DNA from: Carex sylvatica
Taxonomy: Eukaryota; Streptophyta; Magnoliopsida; Poales; Cyperaceae
Direction: 5' to 3'
Assembly (NCBI GenBank): GCA_964058845.1
Contig: CAXKVR010000429.1
Coordinates: 1-55,470 of the forward strand
Length of the DNA stretch: 55,470 nt
The stretch's first letter is position 1, and each line of letters starts with the position of its first letter. Both the position numbers and the translations under genes were made by a program. Of the stretch, positions 43,970 through 55,108 are shown in pieces. The notes below the pieces were generated by a model. The model searched no databases. It worked only from the letters and a program-made list of their open reading frames with translations, and was not told the origin of the DNA.

Positions 43970-44448
43970 TAGGGGCAGACGCATAATTTTTGACAGGGGA
44001 GGCAATAATCAGATGCAAATAGCTTATCGAGTTCAAACCCAATAGCTTATCGGATACAATTCAACATAACAAAAAAAATACCAATCAACATAAATAAAAT
44101 CCTAAATTACTTAAAAAAAATCAACAACTCAACATAATAAAATACAATCAACAATTCAACATCATAATAAACCATTAACATAACAAAAAACATAAATTAT
44201 TAACTCAATTGAGCTCAGCGTTGTTTTTGCTAGAAGGAGCTGCGTCGTTTTCACTCAGCGAGACAACGACTCCTCAGCCGAAAATTCATTTGGCTTCAGA
44301 ATGGACTACAGACAAACTATATTGGGCTATAGATGGGCAATTTGAATTCCAGGGAGGGGCAGAGGTCCGAAAAGCAAATTTTTAGTACTATTTTTTAAAA
44401 TCCAGCGGAGAGCAGCTAACCCCCTGTGCTACAGTGAATCTGCCACTA
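43970..44448. mobile_element. Non-autonomous hAT-like element, 479 bp, with 8-bp target-site duplication
   Basis: AACGTACC occurs at 43962-43969 and 44449-44456. The ends TAGGGGCAGACGC and complement of TAGTGGCAGATTC give a short hAT-type terminal repeat. The interior has no transposase. It is nested in the CACG-rich element 42807-44506. Confidence 0.88.
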
Positions 44449-44506
44449 AACGTACCGTGTTATGCTGTGACAGAACTGATCACGACACAGACATTTTAAC
44501 ATCCCT

Positions 44507-45340
44507 GGGAACATTCATAATATATAATATTATGAGATAAAACAAATATGGGAAATCAAGAAGAATATGTCAACAATTATTTATTTCTAAATATAAAATG
44601 CAATGAAGAATACATTCGCTACAGAGTCGTGCATCTATGCTTCCCCCCACTATGAACTCCATTATTCCTTTCCACTTCGCCTCCACCAAAAATGGATACA
44701 AAAGAGCCCAGCGAATATTTGTTTCTTGTTTAGTTTCTTTCTTGTAAATTTCATTTATTAGCCCCCGATTCTAGTCTATTTGCACATCCTTTCAAAAATA
44801 TTGTTTACAAGTAGGTTGACAAATATTAGCAACGATTTTCTGAACAAGCCAAGAAAAATTATAGAAAAGTAAATACAAATTTTCGTAGGCATGTGGTTAG
44901 TCTTATTAATTAATTGTTTGTTAAATTTTATACAATTTAAAATGTTATTAAAGACTTCATCAGAAATTGTTAAAATAAAGGAGATGGTAAATTTTATGTT
45001 ATTTGATTAGAAGTAAAAGTTATATATCAAAGTAAAACCCAAAAAAATATTTTATCATTTTAAGAATTTTGTTATACCTTAAATGCATCAAAAGCAAAAT
45101 AATTTTTATAAATGAGTTGAGTAAAATAAGATGTTTTCTAATCAAATCAAAATACAGAGGGAGATAGATTACATAAACGGCACTTGTAGCATGAGGGTAA
45201 TAAATCAAGACTTGACCCTTTTTTTAAAGAATAATTATACTAATTTTTTCACTTTTGTCCCCTCTTTTTCCCCGCACTCTCTCCTCAATATTAACTTCCT
45301 TAACAACCATTTATACCCCCATTTATTCTGCTAATAATTT
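44507..45340. other. AT-rich spacer, no gene seen
   Basis: No coding exon, RNA gene or clear repeat could be supported. Confidence 0.5.
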
Positions 45341-45349
45341 TCATTTATC

Positions 45350-46110
45350 CCCGCACTAAATTAGACTGTCATTTAATAACAATCGCCGTATTAATTATGC
45401 TGTCCTCTAATAACAATCTCTGCATTAATTATACTATCCTAAAATAACAAATTCATGCATTAATTATACTTTCATTTAATAATAATTCTCGCTAACATAA
45501 AATATTTATCCATGTAACATAAAGTACTTATCCATATAACATAAAATATTTATCATTAATGTTTTACTAAAAGTTGTAGCTATGTCTGATAAGTATTTAT
45601 CTATGTAACATAAAATATTTATCATTATGTCTGAGAAGTATTTATTATTGATATTTTATTGAAAGTTACAATTATGTCTGAGAAATATTTATCCATGTAA
45701 CATAAAATACTTATCCATGTAATATAAAATATTTATCATTGATATTTTACTAAAAACTGCAGTTATATCTGATAAATATTTATCCATTTAACATAAACTA
45801 TTTATCCATATAACATAAAGTATTTATCATTATGTCTAAGAAGTATTTATTATTGCTGTTTAGCTTAAAGGTACAATTATGTTTGAGAAGTATTTATCCA
45901 TGTAACATAAAATATTTATCATTATGTATGAGAAATATTTGTCACTGGGTGAGAAAATTATTTATTTAATAGTCTCCAGTTGTGCGGAGACAATAAAAAA
46001 AAATGTGCGGAGATAACTGACAAGTATTTATGATGGGATTGTTTATTTAATGGTCTCCAGTTGTGCGGGGACGATTAAAAAAAAAAAAATTGTGCAGAGA
46101 CAATTGATGG
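45350..46110. repeat. Cluster of degenerate tandem repeats
   Basis: Three adjoining patterns. At 45350-45490 a unit of about 35 bp (ATTAATTATACT..ATTTAATAACAAT) recurs about four times. At 45490-45950 a unit of about 22 bp (AAATATTTATCCATGTAACAT) recurs many times within a higher-order period that also includes TATGTCTGAGAAGTATTTAT. At 45970-46110 two copies of TTATTTAATRGTCTCCAGTT and GTGCGGAGAC occur. Non-coding. Confidence 0.7.
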
Positions 46111-47598
46111 ATTGATTTATTGTTTCATAAATAGAGATCATTGCATAGGGATTAATACTTTATAAATTCAAGATAAATACTTTATAAATTCAAGATAAAT
46201 ACTAATAGTTTATGAAACGCTTATTAATGACCGAGCAGTCCTCCATAATATTTTTGACAATTTGTGTGAAATTTTTTGCGGAGATAGACCTGCGAGAATT
46301 ATTATCACGATCCTATTGTAAATATAGATATGAAAATTGCTAAAGCATTTAGCTGGTCCCCGCAAAATAAAAAAATTTGTATGGTAAAACATAATCCAAT
46401 ACGAACCGTTTCTCAAATGGGCAAAAATTTTAGGGGTCTAAATATAATGCATAATTCTTTTTAGAAGTAAATCCATGTTGCTTATCTGATGATATGCTAT
46501 CTTTATTCAGAAGTAAATCTTAGGCGACATTATTCGCATAAATGCTACACCCCACGTTAAGGTCCATGCTTGAAAGAAAACAAAAGGTATCTGTTAACAC
46601 AAATTTAATTTTTGATAACATGTAAAAAATGAATAAATATTAAATACAAAAGGATTACACCATTGGCTACTTGACCTATTACAAATTGAGATATCATGTT
46701 GAAATACATACTAAAAGGAGTTGCTGTTTCAAGGTATTTAAAATTTATTTGTGGTCGTTGAGTTGTTTCCACTGTTCTCTATTTTGTAACCAGTAGTAAA
46801 AATTCTCTCTATACTAGACAGTCTTGAGATAACATTTTTTTATGAACAAAACAATTGCTCACCAACGATTCAATAACCTTCTATCACAATATTGACGAAT
46901 GAAATAAGCTTCCAAGTCATTCAAGCAAAAGATTACAATACCATACACAGACAAGCAGTTAGAAATCGACCAAAAGGAATGAACAAATGAGGAATTTTTC
47001 TGGCAAGCTGGCAAAACTTACCAAACAAATCTCTACACCAGAGCAGCAGAGCTCAGCATGCCACAGTGCGGCATCCCCATCACCTGGAACAGCACCAAGC
47101 AATCAAGGTTTAAATTCACCAACCTTGTAATTAACTTACCAACCTTATCTCAAACAAACCGACATCTGCAGACGACTTTGCATGCAAAGAATAAGAAACA
47201 GTAAATATCTAAAAAATTTAACGGCAAAGAGAAAACCAACAACGAAATGAATGCCAAGCTAACAATACTGATAACATAACTAAGTTGTATAGTAAAAGCA
47301 AAGAGAGAGCATAAAGAGAGATTTCTTTAGTCTCCCCTTTCACCCCCCCTATACCCATACCCGCACCATCAAATCCCACAGAGACAACAATCTCAGCAAC
47401 TAAAACACCGCAGCAATAAAGATACGACCAACATCCAGAGCACAGAAACAACAACACGAACAAACAATCCTTAGCAACATTCGACAAAAAAACACCACAA
47501 CACTACTAATGATGACCAAAACCCTAATCCATAAGGTGACAAGGTATATGATACATGCAATATATCATATAAACCAAAAAGGGAGGCGAGGAGTGAAT
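46111..47598. other. 3' flank of the cold-shock gene and AT-rich spacer
   Basis: A short direct duplication of ACTTTATAAATTCAAGATAAAT lies near 46166. The stretch 47040-47598 is less AT-rich and probably includes the 3' UTR of the minus-strand cold-shock gene. The open frame at 47218-47487 has no recognised domain. Confidence 0.45.
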
Positions 47599-49228
47599 CT
47601 ATTTGGAAGGGCAGTCCCGGGCAATGTGACCCCCCTCACCACAGTTGTAGCAGGAGCGGTCACCTCCACCGCCACCACCACCGCCGCCGCGGCTGTAACC
47701 ACCTCCACCGCCTCCACCCTGGCAGTCACGGGCCATATGACCCTGCTCACCACAATTATAACAACTACCGCCACCTCCACCGCCGCCGCCACCACGACTG
47801 TAACCACCTCCGCCTCCGCCACCTTGGCAGTCACGGGCCATGTGACCTTGTTCACCGCAGTTGTAACAACCACCGCCACCACCGCTGCCGCCGCCGCCGC
47901 CACCACCACCACTCTGGAAGCAATCCCGGGCCATGTGGCCTGCCTCGCCACACTTGAAGCAACCCCCACCTGTCAGAAAAGGTTTCATTTCATTGAGATT
48001 CAACATATCAACTATAAGTAACAGCAACAAGAAATAGAATTTGTTAGAAACCTATGAACTAAAAACACAACAAGCAATCCATGAATATTTCAAACAAAAA
48101 AGCATGTAGTGAGTTTAATCTTAAGGTTTGCATAAAAAATATAACATATTACTAGTTTAAGCGTGACTAAAACACTTAGCTAGGATTTTCAGGTCAAACT
48201 GCACCTGAAAAGCAGCAAAAAACTTTTTAACAACACATTGCTATTTCACGTTCTAAATTAGCACAGTAGTTGTTCTAGAAAAAAAAAAACACAAAAAACT
48301 GTATATATTACCAAACTCTTGTTTCACATTTCAAAGTTTAATAACAAAATATTAGCTTGTGCTTCTAATTACTGCGGCATTACAATAAAAAAATTATTAA
48401 TGTCCGATTTGAAGAGACTACCTCTGAAACGTAGCCTAAAGTATAACTGGACATTTAAAAAGCAAACATGTATTAAGTAAATAACATCAATCATGCTTTA
48501 ATTACGAAAAAAATATTTTCCATTAAATAACACCCCATTAGCTAGCTACTTCCTAAACAAACTACAAGATCAAGAAAAAAACGACACATAACACTCGGAT
48601 CTGATTGATAGTAGATCCGGAGGCAGATCTAAAGCTTCAATCAAGGGAAAGATAGTGCTTTGTAATATCATAAAGGAAAGGGTCCCAAATGAAAACGACT
48701 TTCTTATTTCTAAAGAACATTGAAAACGCCTCCACCAACAAATACTACCTATCGCTCATTCTATTACTCAAATCACTTATCGCAAACACAAATTAAAGAA
48801 GGATAAGGAAAAATATTACCTTGACCACCGCCTCCGCCGCCGTATCCACCACCACCGCGGCCGCCTCCACCTCTTCCGCCGCCACCATTGAAACCATAAC
48901 CACCACCACTTCTATACCCTCCACCGCCGCCGCCACCGCCTCGAGCACCCCGACCTCCACCGCCACCGCCGCCGCCAGATCTCGCGCCAGAGACGCTAGA
49001 TCCGTCAGGTCCGGTCACATCCACTGCCTTGGTTCGGCCATCGTCGCCTTCTGAGACGACGTACTCAACAGCTTCCCCCTCGGACAGTGACCGGTACCCA
49101 TCGGACTTGATCGACGACTGGTGGACGAAGAGATCCTCTCCGCCGTCTTCAGGAGAGATGAATCCAAAACCCTTAGTGTCGTTGAACCATTTGACGGTTC
49201 CCTTAAGCCTAGAGCCTTCTTGCGCCAT
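47599..49228 (-). CDS. CSP: Glycine-rich cold-shock-domain protein with four CCHC zinc knuckles
   Basis: Nucleic-acid-binding protein of the plant CSP/GRP2 group; family members act as RNA chaperones, often cold-induced. Two exons, 49228-48820 and 47969-47599, join through an 850-bp GT-AG intron to 259 residues. The N-terminal cold-shock domain (about residues 7-74) has RNP1 KGFGFI (19-24) and RNP2 DLFVH (32-36), preceded by GTVKWFN. A Gly/Arg-rich linker follows. Four CX2CX4HX4C knuckles begin at Cys140, Cys171, Cys206 and Cys243, separated by poly-Gly runs with YSR. Four knuckles place it between the two-knuckle GRP2/CSP2 type and the seven-knuckle CSP1/CSP3 type of Arabidopsis. Telo-box motifs lie just upstream of the ATG. 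The antisense Thr/Ala-rich open frames over it are shadows. Confidence 0.96.
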
Positions 49229-49824
49229 TGAATGGTTAGAGATGGAGAAACCCTAACCGAAGAAAAATAGAGCGAAAAGGATCAAGAAACCCTAACCCTA
49301 GGTTCTCAGTTGAAGGCTTTATATTACTATTTTTACCCTGGTATTTTTTGGTGAATATAATATTTCCTTCGGCGGGATTAAATGTTGAGAAATACGAGGC
49401 TATTTATAGGGGATGGGGACCTACAAACCCCAAAAAAGGAACTTAATAATTCTTATATTCTTCGTGTACCCAAAATGTACCCAAAAGAAACTTATGTACT
49501 AATAAAAGTTGTTCGCGTAATGCATCCTTCGGTTCAAAATTTGAAAAAAATAAATAAAATGTCTTTCCAAGATAAATTATATTTTATCCACTAATATTCC
49601 GTTTCATACCTGAGCAAATAATGACCGATCAATTTGAATCGGACGCCCGAAACTAAGTAATTTAACTACAGTGTTCTTCGAAAGTTGTAGATAATCCGCA
49701 TAACATTTAGAGAACTCAGCAGGGTCGTGGGACCCACCATATTAAACATTGTTGGGTCTTTTGTGGCATTACGAAGCAAAAGTTCATGTAGTGTGAGAAA
49801 AATAGCAAGATGGAGCTGGCTCTA
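49229..49824. other. 5' flank of the cold-shock gene
   Basis: Beyond the leader motifs it is unremarkable AT-rich sequence with no further gene seen. Confidence 0.45.
49248..49299 (-). promoter_or_regulatory. Telo-box motifs in the 5' leader of the cold-shock gene
   Basis: AAACCCTAA at 49248-49256 and AAACCCTAACCCTA at 49287-49300, 20-72 bp upstream of the start codon. Such motifs are common near transcription starts of plant translation-related genes. A TATA-like AATATAAAG (minus strand) is at about 49317-49325. Confidence 0.6.
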
Positions 49825-50190
49825 TTACGGAACGGTACGGTTATGACATGGAACGTGTTACTGTTCTGTGTCGTGATTCACGTGTCGCGTACCGTGATCA
49901 CTTCTTGATATTTTGATCACGGTACGTAATCACGAGTCACGTGTAATTAGGACTGTTAGGTCTTAATCAAATGGTAAGAAATTAACTTAAATTATGAAAA
50001 AATAGTTAAACATAATCAGTCACATTTGGACACAGTACGTGAATAGTCACAGCGTGACCACCCCTTGATTATTCATGTACCGTGACTACCCCTTGACATT
50101 TTGGTCACAACACGGCACGGGTCACTGTTCACTTGATCACGGCACAGCACGAGACCAAAGTCACAGCACGACATTACACGTTACGTTTTT
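49825..50190. mobile_element. CACG-rich element remnant
   Basis: Dense GTCACG, CACGTG and CGGCACG words flank an AT-rich core with GTAATTAGGACTGTTAGGTC and ATAGTTAAACATAATC, which aligns with 42983-43110 (GTAATAAGGATTGTTAGATC, ATAGTTAAACATAACT). This is a member of the same family as 42807-44506; ends not defined. Confidence 0.55.
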
Positions 50191-51825
50191 TCCACTCTAA
50201 CTGTTCAGGTGTGTCATAGAAACAAAAAGTAATTGCTGCGAAGATCAAACGGACGATGTTGACTGTTGTTCTCCAGTCATCTTGATCGAACGGCCTACGA
50301 TTATTCCAATTCTACTGCGAGGACACATGTTGGCGCGAATTGCGCTCAGGGACAGGGAGCATTCGCTGGGCCCCCTCTCCAGTGACTCTGTGATCCGGTG
50401 CAACACTAGTCGCAAACGGCTATTACAAATTTACAATCCATTACACAGGAAGCCCCATCGACACTGGGAATGAACGGCTGAGATCAGCCCATTGAACCAA
50501 GTGCCTGTTGCTGCTAACTTGCCATTGCCGCCAGATATATGGTAATTTCTGTGGAACATTTTATTTGTAATTTAAAAAATGTATGATAATTTTATAAATA
50601 AAAATATAGTTTTAATAATTTCGTTCAAAATTTCATGTTGGTTGAAATATTTATTTCTTATTTGCACGTTCATCTAGAAAATTAATTTATGAGATGTGTG
50701 AGATTTTTTTTTTCAACTTATGAACGCTAAAAACAGTGGAGATTAATTGCATGAGCACAATAATTTTGAAATTAATTTCAGTTATTTCTATTCTTATTTC
50801 TGTCTAATTTTATAAATGTGAGGAAACATATTATTAACAATTTATGATAGTTTAGGGACATGTTATTTTGATAATTATGAATTAGTAAAAATTTATCGGA
50901 ATAAAAATTGTAAATTATAATTATTTTTAAAAATCATTTGATAATTATTTTTAGTACAGATACACATACACCTTACGGTCCTAAACCCTAAGCCATTATT
51001 TTTAGTTTTTGTCCAAAAAACTTTAGACAAAAACGCATTCAAAGTCAATTATAAACCATTCGATCTGTGTTAAAATTTACACAGATAGTTCAGATTTAGA
51101 GAGTCATTTAGAGTTATTAAGTTTTAAATATGTTAGCACAAATCTTAAAGCAAATTAAATAGTAATGCTTGATTTTAGATGAGATTCTGTTCAAAGTCAT
51201 TTGAACAAAATCCAATTCCAAACCCTAAACCCTAACAGATATTTTACAAATCCATATACTTAACAACATCCCCTATAAACATCCTCCTATTTATGGTAAT
51301 ATGAACATGGATTCGTAATTTTAATTAGCATATAATATAATTAAATGGGTTCATTGTATATTTGTATGCGACTAAAATGATTGATATATACTATGTATTG
51401 TTGTAGTTATAAATAGAAGGGGCGTAATTGTAAAAATGAATTTCCGTGTTTTGTAACGACTAAATAATAAAATTATAAATAGCCATTTATTATTTTTATT
51501 TATATTCTTATGTCAATGTCTTAAAAATTACAAACGCTTAACCCTAAACATGATTTCGTAAATTTTACCTTTTCTCTCTTTGACTGATAAATTTTAGGAT
51601 TGATGCTGAGAACATCTATTAGTATAATTATGAAAATAAATAAAAATAACCATCAAATACTAAATTGAAATTAAGTTTTTTATTTTATTTTGAAATCTCT
51701 ATATTTGAGCAATTAACTTTTAATTACTTTTAACGGTCACATCAACATTTATTACCACAAAGGCACAAAAGAAAGAGTAATGAAAAAATTTTAAAATAAA
51801 AAAGAAATCCAATCCAGATGCTCAG
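50191..51825. other. Spacer, no gene recognised
   Basis: 50220-50530 has balanced composition and an open frame 50282-50473 without recognisable family. The remainder is AT-rich. AAACCCTAA words at about 50983 and 51220 flank a stretch with weak internal inverted repeats (TTTTGTCCAAAAAACTTTAGACAAAA). Confidence 0.4.
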
Positions 51826-51985
51826 AGGAGAGTATCCTCTGCGAAGCTTTTAATCTGGTTCATTCATTTTGATTGAACGGATCAGATAAGAAGAGATTTA
51901 AATTTTGAAATATGATATGATCCGTCCGATTAAAATGAACGAACCAGATTAAAAATTTCGTACAACTCCGCCGAGAATACCATTC
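51826..51985. mobile_element. Foldback MITE, about 160 bp
   Basis: TTTTAATCTGGTTCATTCAT plus TGATTGAACGGATCA at 51848-51885 is inverted at 51914-51957. The tips carry GTATCCTCTGC and complement of GTATTCTCGGC. Imperfect direct repeats CCAATCCAGATGCTCAG / CCATTCCGATGTTCAG lie outside and may mark the insertion. Confidence 0.65.
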
Positions 51986-53924
51986 CGATGTTCAGACCCA
52001 AAACAGAAACTTAATTCATGGACTTTAAAAAGAAGAAGTGGCAACTGTGCATTTCTATATCATGCTATTAATTTGCAACCAAAATGACTAGAATGATGGT
52101 ACCAATAGAGTAAATGTAAAGCCGAATTGACATAAATTTAAATGGATCAAATCTGAATAGAATTCATTTTGCGGTGGCGTAAGTTTTGTCTCTTTTCAAA
52201 TATTAAAAATATTTTTTTTTGTTCGCTATGGTTCTTTTGTTATATTCATATGCATTTATAATCATACATGGGATTATTTAACATTGAAATTTTTTGTGTG
52301 ATCCTATTCCCTAGATGCATCTTCTAGAACGAACTAAAGCTATTATTTTGAAGGAAAAAAATTAAAGCTATTCTTAATCATAAATTTGTAATTATGTGAG
52401 ATCCTGTATGAATGTTTTTTTTTTATATTTATATTTTTAAAGAAACTATTTTATTGACCCATTGTCAGTAAATTGTCAAACGGAACTGGTTTGTAGTAAA
52501 AGATTAGAATGAATTATTGATTTTGTGCTCCAATTATATTTCATATTTTTATTTTCGTTTTCAAAATTCAAATAGTCGATTGGAGCACAAAATCAGTAAC
52601 TCATTTTAACCCTACTCTTTAATTACATATATGATAGTTAAATAATTTTATTATAGAATAATAAATCAAGTTTTATGTTAGAGCAATGCATGAAATTTTA
52701 AAGTTACAGTTAAAAATAATAATTTAATATTTCATGTTTTTTAATTATATTGTCACTGGAGGCATATGTCAAATTTTCCAATGCTATGCAGAAACAAAAA
52801 TATGTAATAATTCAATACATATTTCGTACTTAACTGTACATATCATCTCTTATGCGTTAATTATTTCTCCAATAAGTAATAATCTATGGTTTCTTAAGTT
52901 GATTTAGCTGATTATATCACAACGGAAAGAAACTTGACCTTAAATTATATGATTTATATATTATTTAATATTATTTAACAACAATTTTCTAATCAAGTAA
53001 AATAACATTATTTTCATTTATTGAAATAATATTTAAATTTTATTAAAGACTGTCAAATAGAACTATCAATAAATAAGTAAATATGTTTATGATATGCACA
53101 AATTGTTAGATACTTGATACTTCCCATCTCTTCATCTCCACATTTTTTTTATAATTTTTTTTAATTAAAGGACTTCGGTACACTTTTACATATTTTAAAT
53201 GTTATTTTTAAAAATTGAACCGACGTTATTAAACAATTAGAAGAGAGACAAGAACTTGTATTATTGCACCAAATCCTCAGTTCTATTTGTGATAACTATT
53301 TAATACTCGATCCTTAAACCAAGAAGAGATCTAACGTAATAAAAAAATAGGATCAAATTTTAAACAAGACCTAAAACAAAGGAAAACTTCCAAATTAAAA
53401 GGATTCTCCCTTTCCTTCTTTGTTAGCAAAAATTTCACTGAAGGTGACAATGAAGAATCTATACAGAGACAAATAACAAAAGAACCTTTATATTAACAAC
53501 AAGTCCCTCTCTCAAGAATCAGCCTATGATCTAATAACAAACACAATGCTCTTCATGTGAAAGATTGCAGGTTTGAAATTTCGACGGAGAATCCTTTAAT
53601 TAGGGCCGCTTGACTAAAAAAAAACAGTTCTCACTCCCTCTCAAACTTATCAGTTCACACAGGCAGGCAACTCTAGTAATACTGTATGAAAAAATATTGA
53701 AAATTGGATACAATAGTTATCTATCATTGCTTCTCACTCTTTAAACATCATCAAGAATTCACATCCCCCCTCAGATATCACAAATTTTGAGTTGATCGGT
53801 GGAAAATCTGGACCGTTCAAATCCTTTTTGTGCGAATATCAAAGAAACAATAATCCTGCCCCGTGCATTTCGAATAGGCACCAAATTAAATATGACCCGA
53901 CTTATGAAGGAACTCACTCCATCA
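51986..53924. other. AT-rich spacer, no gene recognised
   Basis: 3' flank of the unrecognised minus-strand gene at its right end. A short inverted pair (TTGATTTTGTGCTCCAATTA near 52517 and TCGATTGGAGCACAAAATCA near 52575) forms a small hairpin. Nothing coding was supported. Confidence 0.45.
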
Positions 53925-55108
53925 TCAGCCGCTTGACTTATGAAGGAACTCACTCTTTAAGTTCTCCTCCAATTGAGAGCAAAGCAGCTGGAAAGCTCCT
54001 ACAGAAGTAAGCACCAAAATTTAACAATCCGTTTTCAAACAACTTAGAATATGTAACTTGATCTTTCAAGTATTACTAAGAAAACTATTATTACAATCCT
54101 TTTTTATACATAAAGATTTAAGAAAAGGAAAAGAAAGCTTATCATCAGGACATATTTGTGCTGGTAAAGCTGATAAAACACAAAATAGCAATAGTGAGAA
54201 CTATTTTTTATTTTTTATAAAAGGCCCTGGTACCCTGGCATATTTTAGATGTCTTTCTTGGGAATCATCGAACCTGCACCTCTCCGTAGAGACGGGGCTT
54301 GCGCCACTGCACTAAGCCCGCGGTTCTTAGTGAGAACCAACTATTAGTCATGTATATTAAAGTTACTTGCCTGCATTGGAGCTCTCCTTTAGCAATAGCG
54401 AGCCTCTCAGTAATAATGTACCCGGAATTTGTTCAAATATCTACAAAAAATTGAAACATTACAAAATATAAAAAATGAAACTTATCCACTAATATTAAGA
54501 TGACCATGAAGTAAAACAAATAGAAAAAAATGCACGCCAGTTTCATGCATGAAAAAGGTAGTATAATAACTTTTGTGATTTCAGCCAGTATTTATAGCAT
54601 GAAGAGAATTTTGGTGCTGCACATATCCTCTCCCATGCCACATCACACACACAAACAAAATCATACCATAATACGAAAAGAAAGCCCATCAACTGCAGAA
54701 TCCAAATTATCAGGCCCATTTCTCTTGGTACCATCATTAAGCATCTTACCAATCTGTTCATCTGATAGTGTAACCTGTTATAAGAAAAACATTCCTAACA
54801 TTAGACTGGTACCTAACCCAGGAAAGTTAATAAAGATATAGACCGGTACCAAAATACCAGAAAACCAGTATTGGTTATGCTTTACTGGTAACAAGGCTAC
54901 AAAAAATTCTGGTATATGATGCACCTACTCTTGAAGTTGATGCACACGGAAAAGGTACCTTTTAAATTATAAGACTACTAGGGGAGAAATAATTTCTTAC
55001 ATTAACAGAAAAGGATGTCATGTCAGATTTACATGATGCACCTATAGAAAGGAAAAATGTTTCAACTGATTTCAGTACTTCAAATGCGCCGCCTTTACGT
55101 GGAAGACC
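53925..55108 (-). CDS. Unrecognised gene, last four exons (continues past the right edge)
   Basis: Exons 55108-55001, 54774-54667, 54440-54371 and 53998-53925 join in one frame and end at a TGA (53927-53925). They give 119 C-terminal residues beginning GLPRKGGAFEVLKSVETFFL, then VTLSDEQIGKMLNDGTKRNG, then IFEQIPGTLLLRGSLLL, and ending EENLKSEFLHKSSG. Three introns are GT-AG; the last has a GC donor in the context AG|GCAAGT, which is the usual context for GC-AG introns. Phase agrees at every junction (108, 108, 70 and 74 nt), which supports the model although no family is recognised. A preceding exon may end near 55464 (GAA|GTAATT) but is cut by the window. The last intron carries a tRNA-derived SINE. 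Confidence 0.6.
54202..54327 (-). mobile_element. tRNA-derived SINE, with 10-bp target-site duplication
   Basis: Read on the minus strand it begins near GGGCTTAGTGCAGTGG, with an A-box-like TAGTGCAGTGGCGCAAG and a B-box-like GGTTCGATGATTCC, then a short body and an A-rich end (54202-54215). Direct repeats TAGTGAGAAC lie at 54192-54201 and 54328-54337. It sits inside the GC-AG intron of the unrecognised gene, antisense to nothing and in the same orientation as the gene. Confidence 0.88.

Larger units (their letters stand above)
42807..44506. mobile_element. CACG-rich non-autonomous element, about 1.7 kb, with nested insertions
   Basis: The ends form a 17-bp imperfect inverted repeat, AGGGATTTAAAAATGTC at 42807 and complement of AGGGATGTTAAAATGTC at 44506. 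Subterminal zones are dense in GTCACG, CGGCACG and GATCACG words (42820-42985 and 43830-43960, 44450-44490). The core includes AATTATGAAAAAA and ATAGTTAAACATAA, also found at 49990-50020. A hAT-like element (43970-44448) and a 77-bp MITE (43556-43632) are inserted. AGGGAT-type ends suggest hAT, but an 8-bp duplication is not visible. Confidence 0.55.

Noticed and set aside
45350..46110. CRISPR-like array
   Set aside because: The repeats are contiguous and degenerate, without uniform unique spacers, and the window is eukaryotic.
47509..48021. Thr/Ala-rich 170-codon open frame on the plus strand
   Set aside because: It is the antisense shadow of the glycine-rich CCHC exon; the amino-acid bias follows from GGN codons read in reverse.
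48821..49054. Ser/Thr-rich plus-strand open frame
   Set aside because: Shadow of the glycine-rich linker in exon 1 of the cold-shock gene.
49248..49300. Interstitial telomere repeat
   Set aside because: Only one to one and a half units of CCCTAA; position just upstream of the ATG fits telo-box promoter motifs better.
4481..50190. Search for an intact transposase or reverse transcriptase
   Set aside because: All mobile elements found are non-autonomous or truncated; only a C-terminal LINE fragment (497-760, minus strand) is coding-like.
53540..53610. B-box-like GGTTTGAAATTTC suggesting another SINE
   Set aside because: No convincing A box, tail or target-site duplication was found around it.
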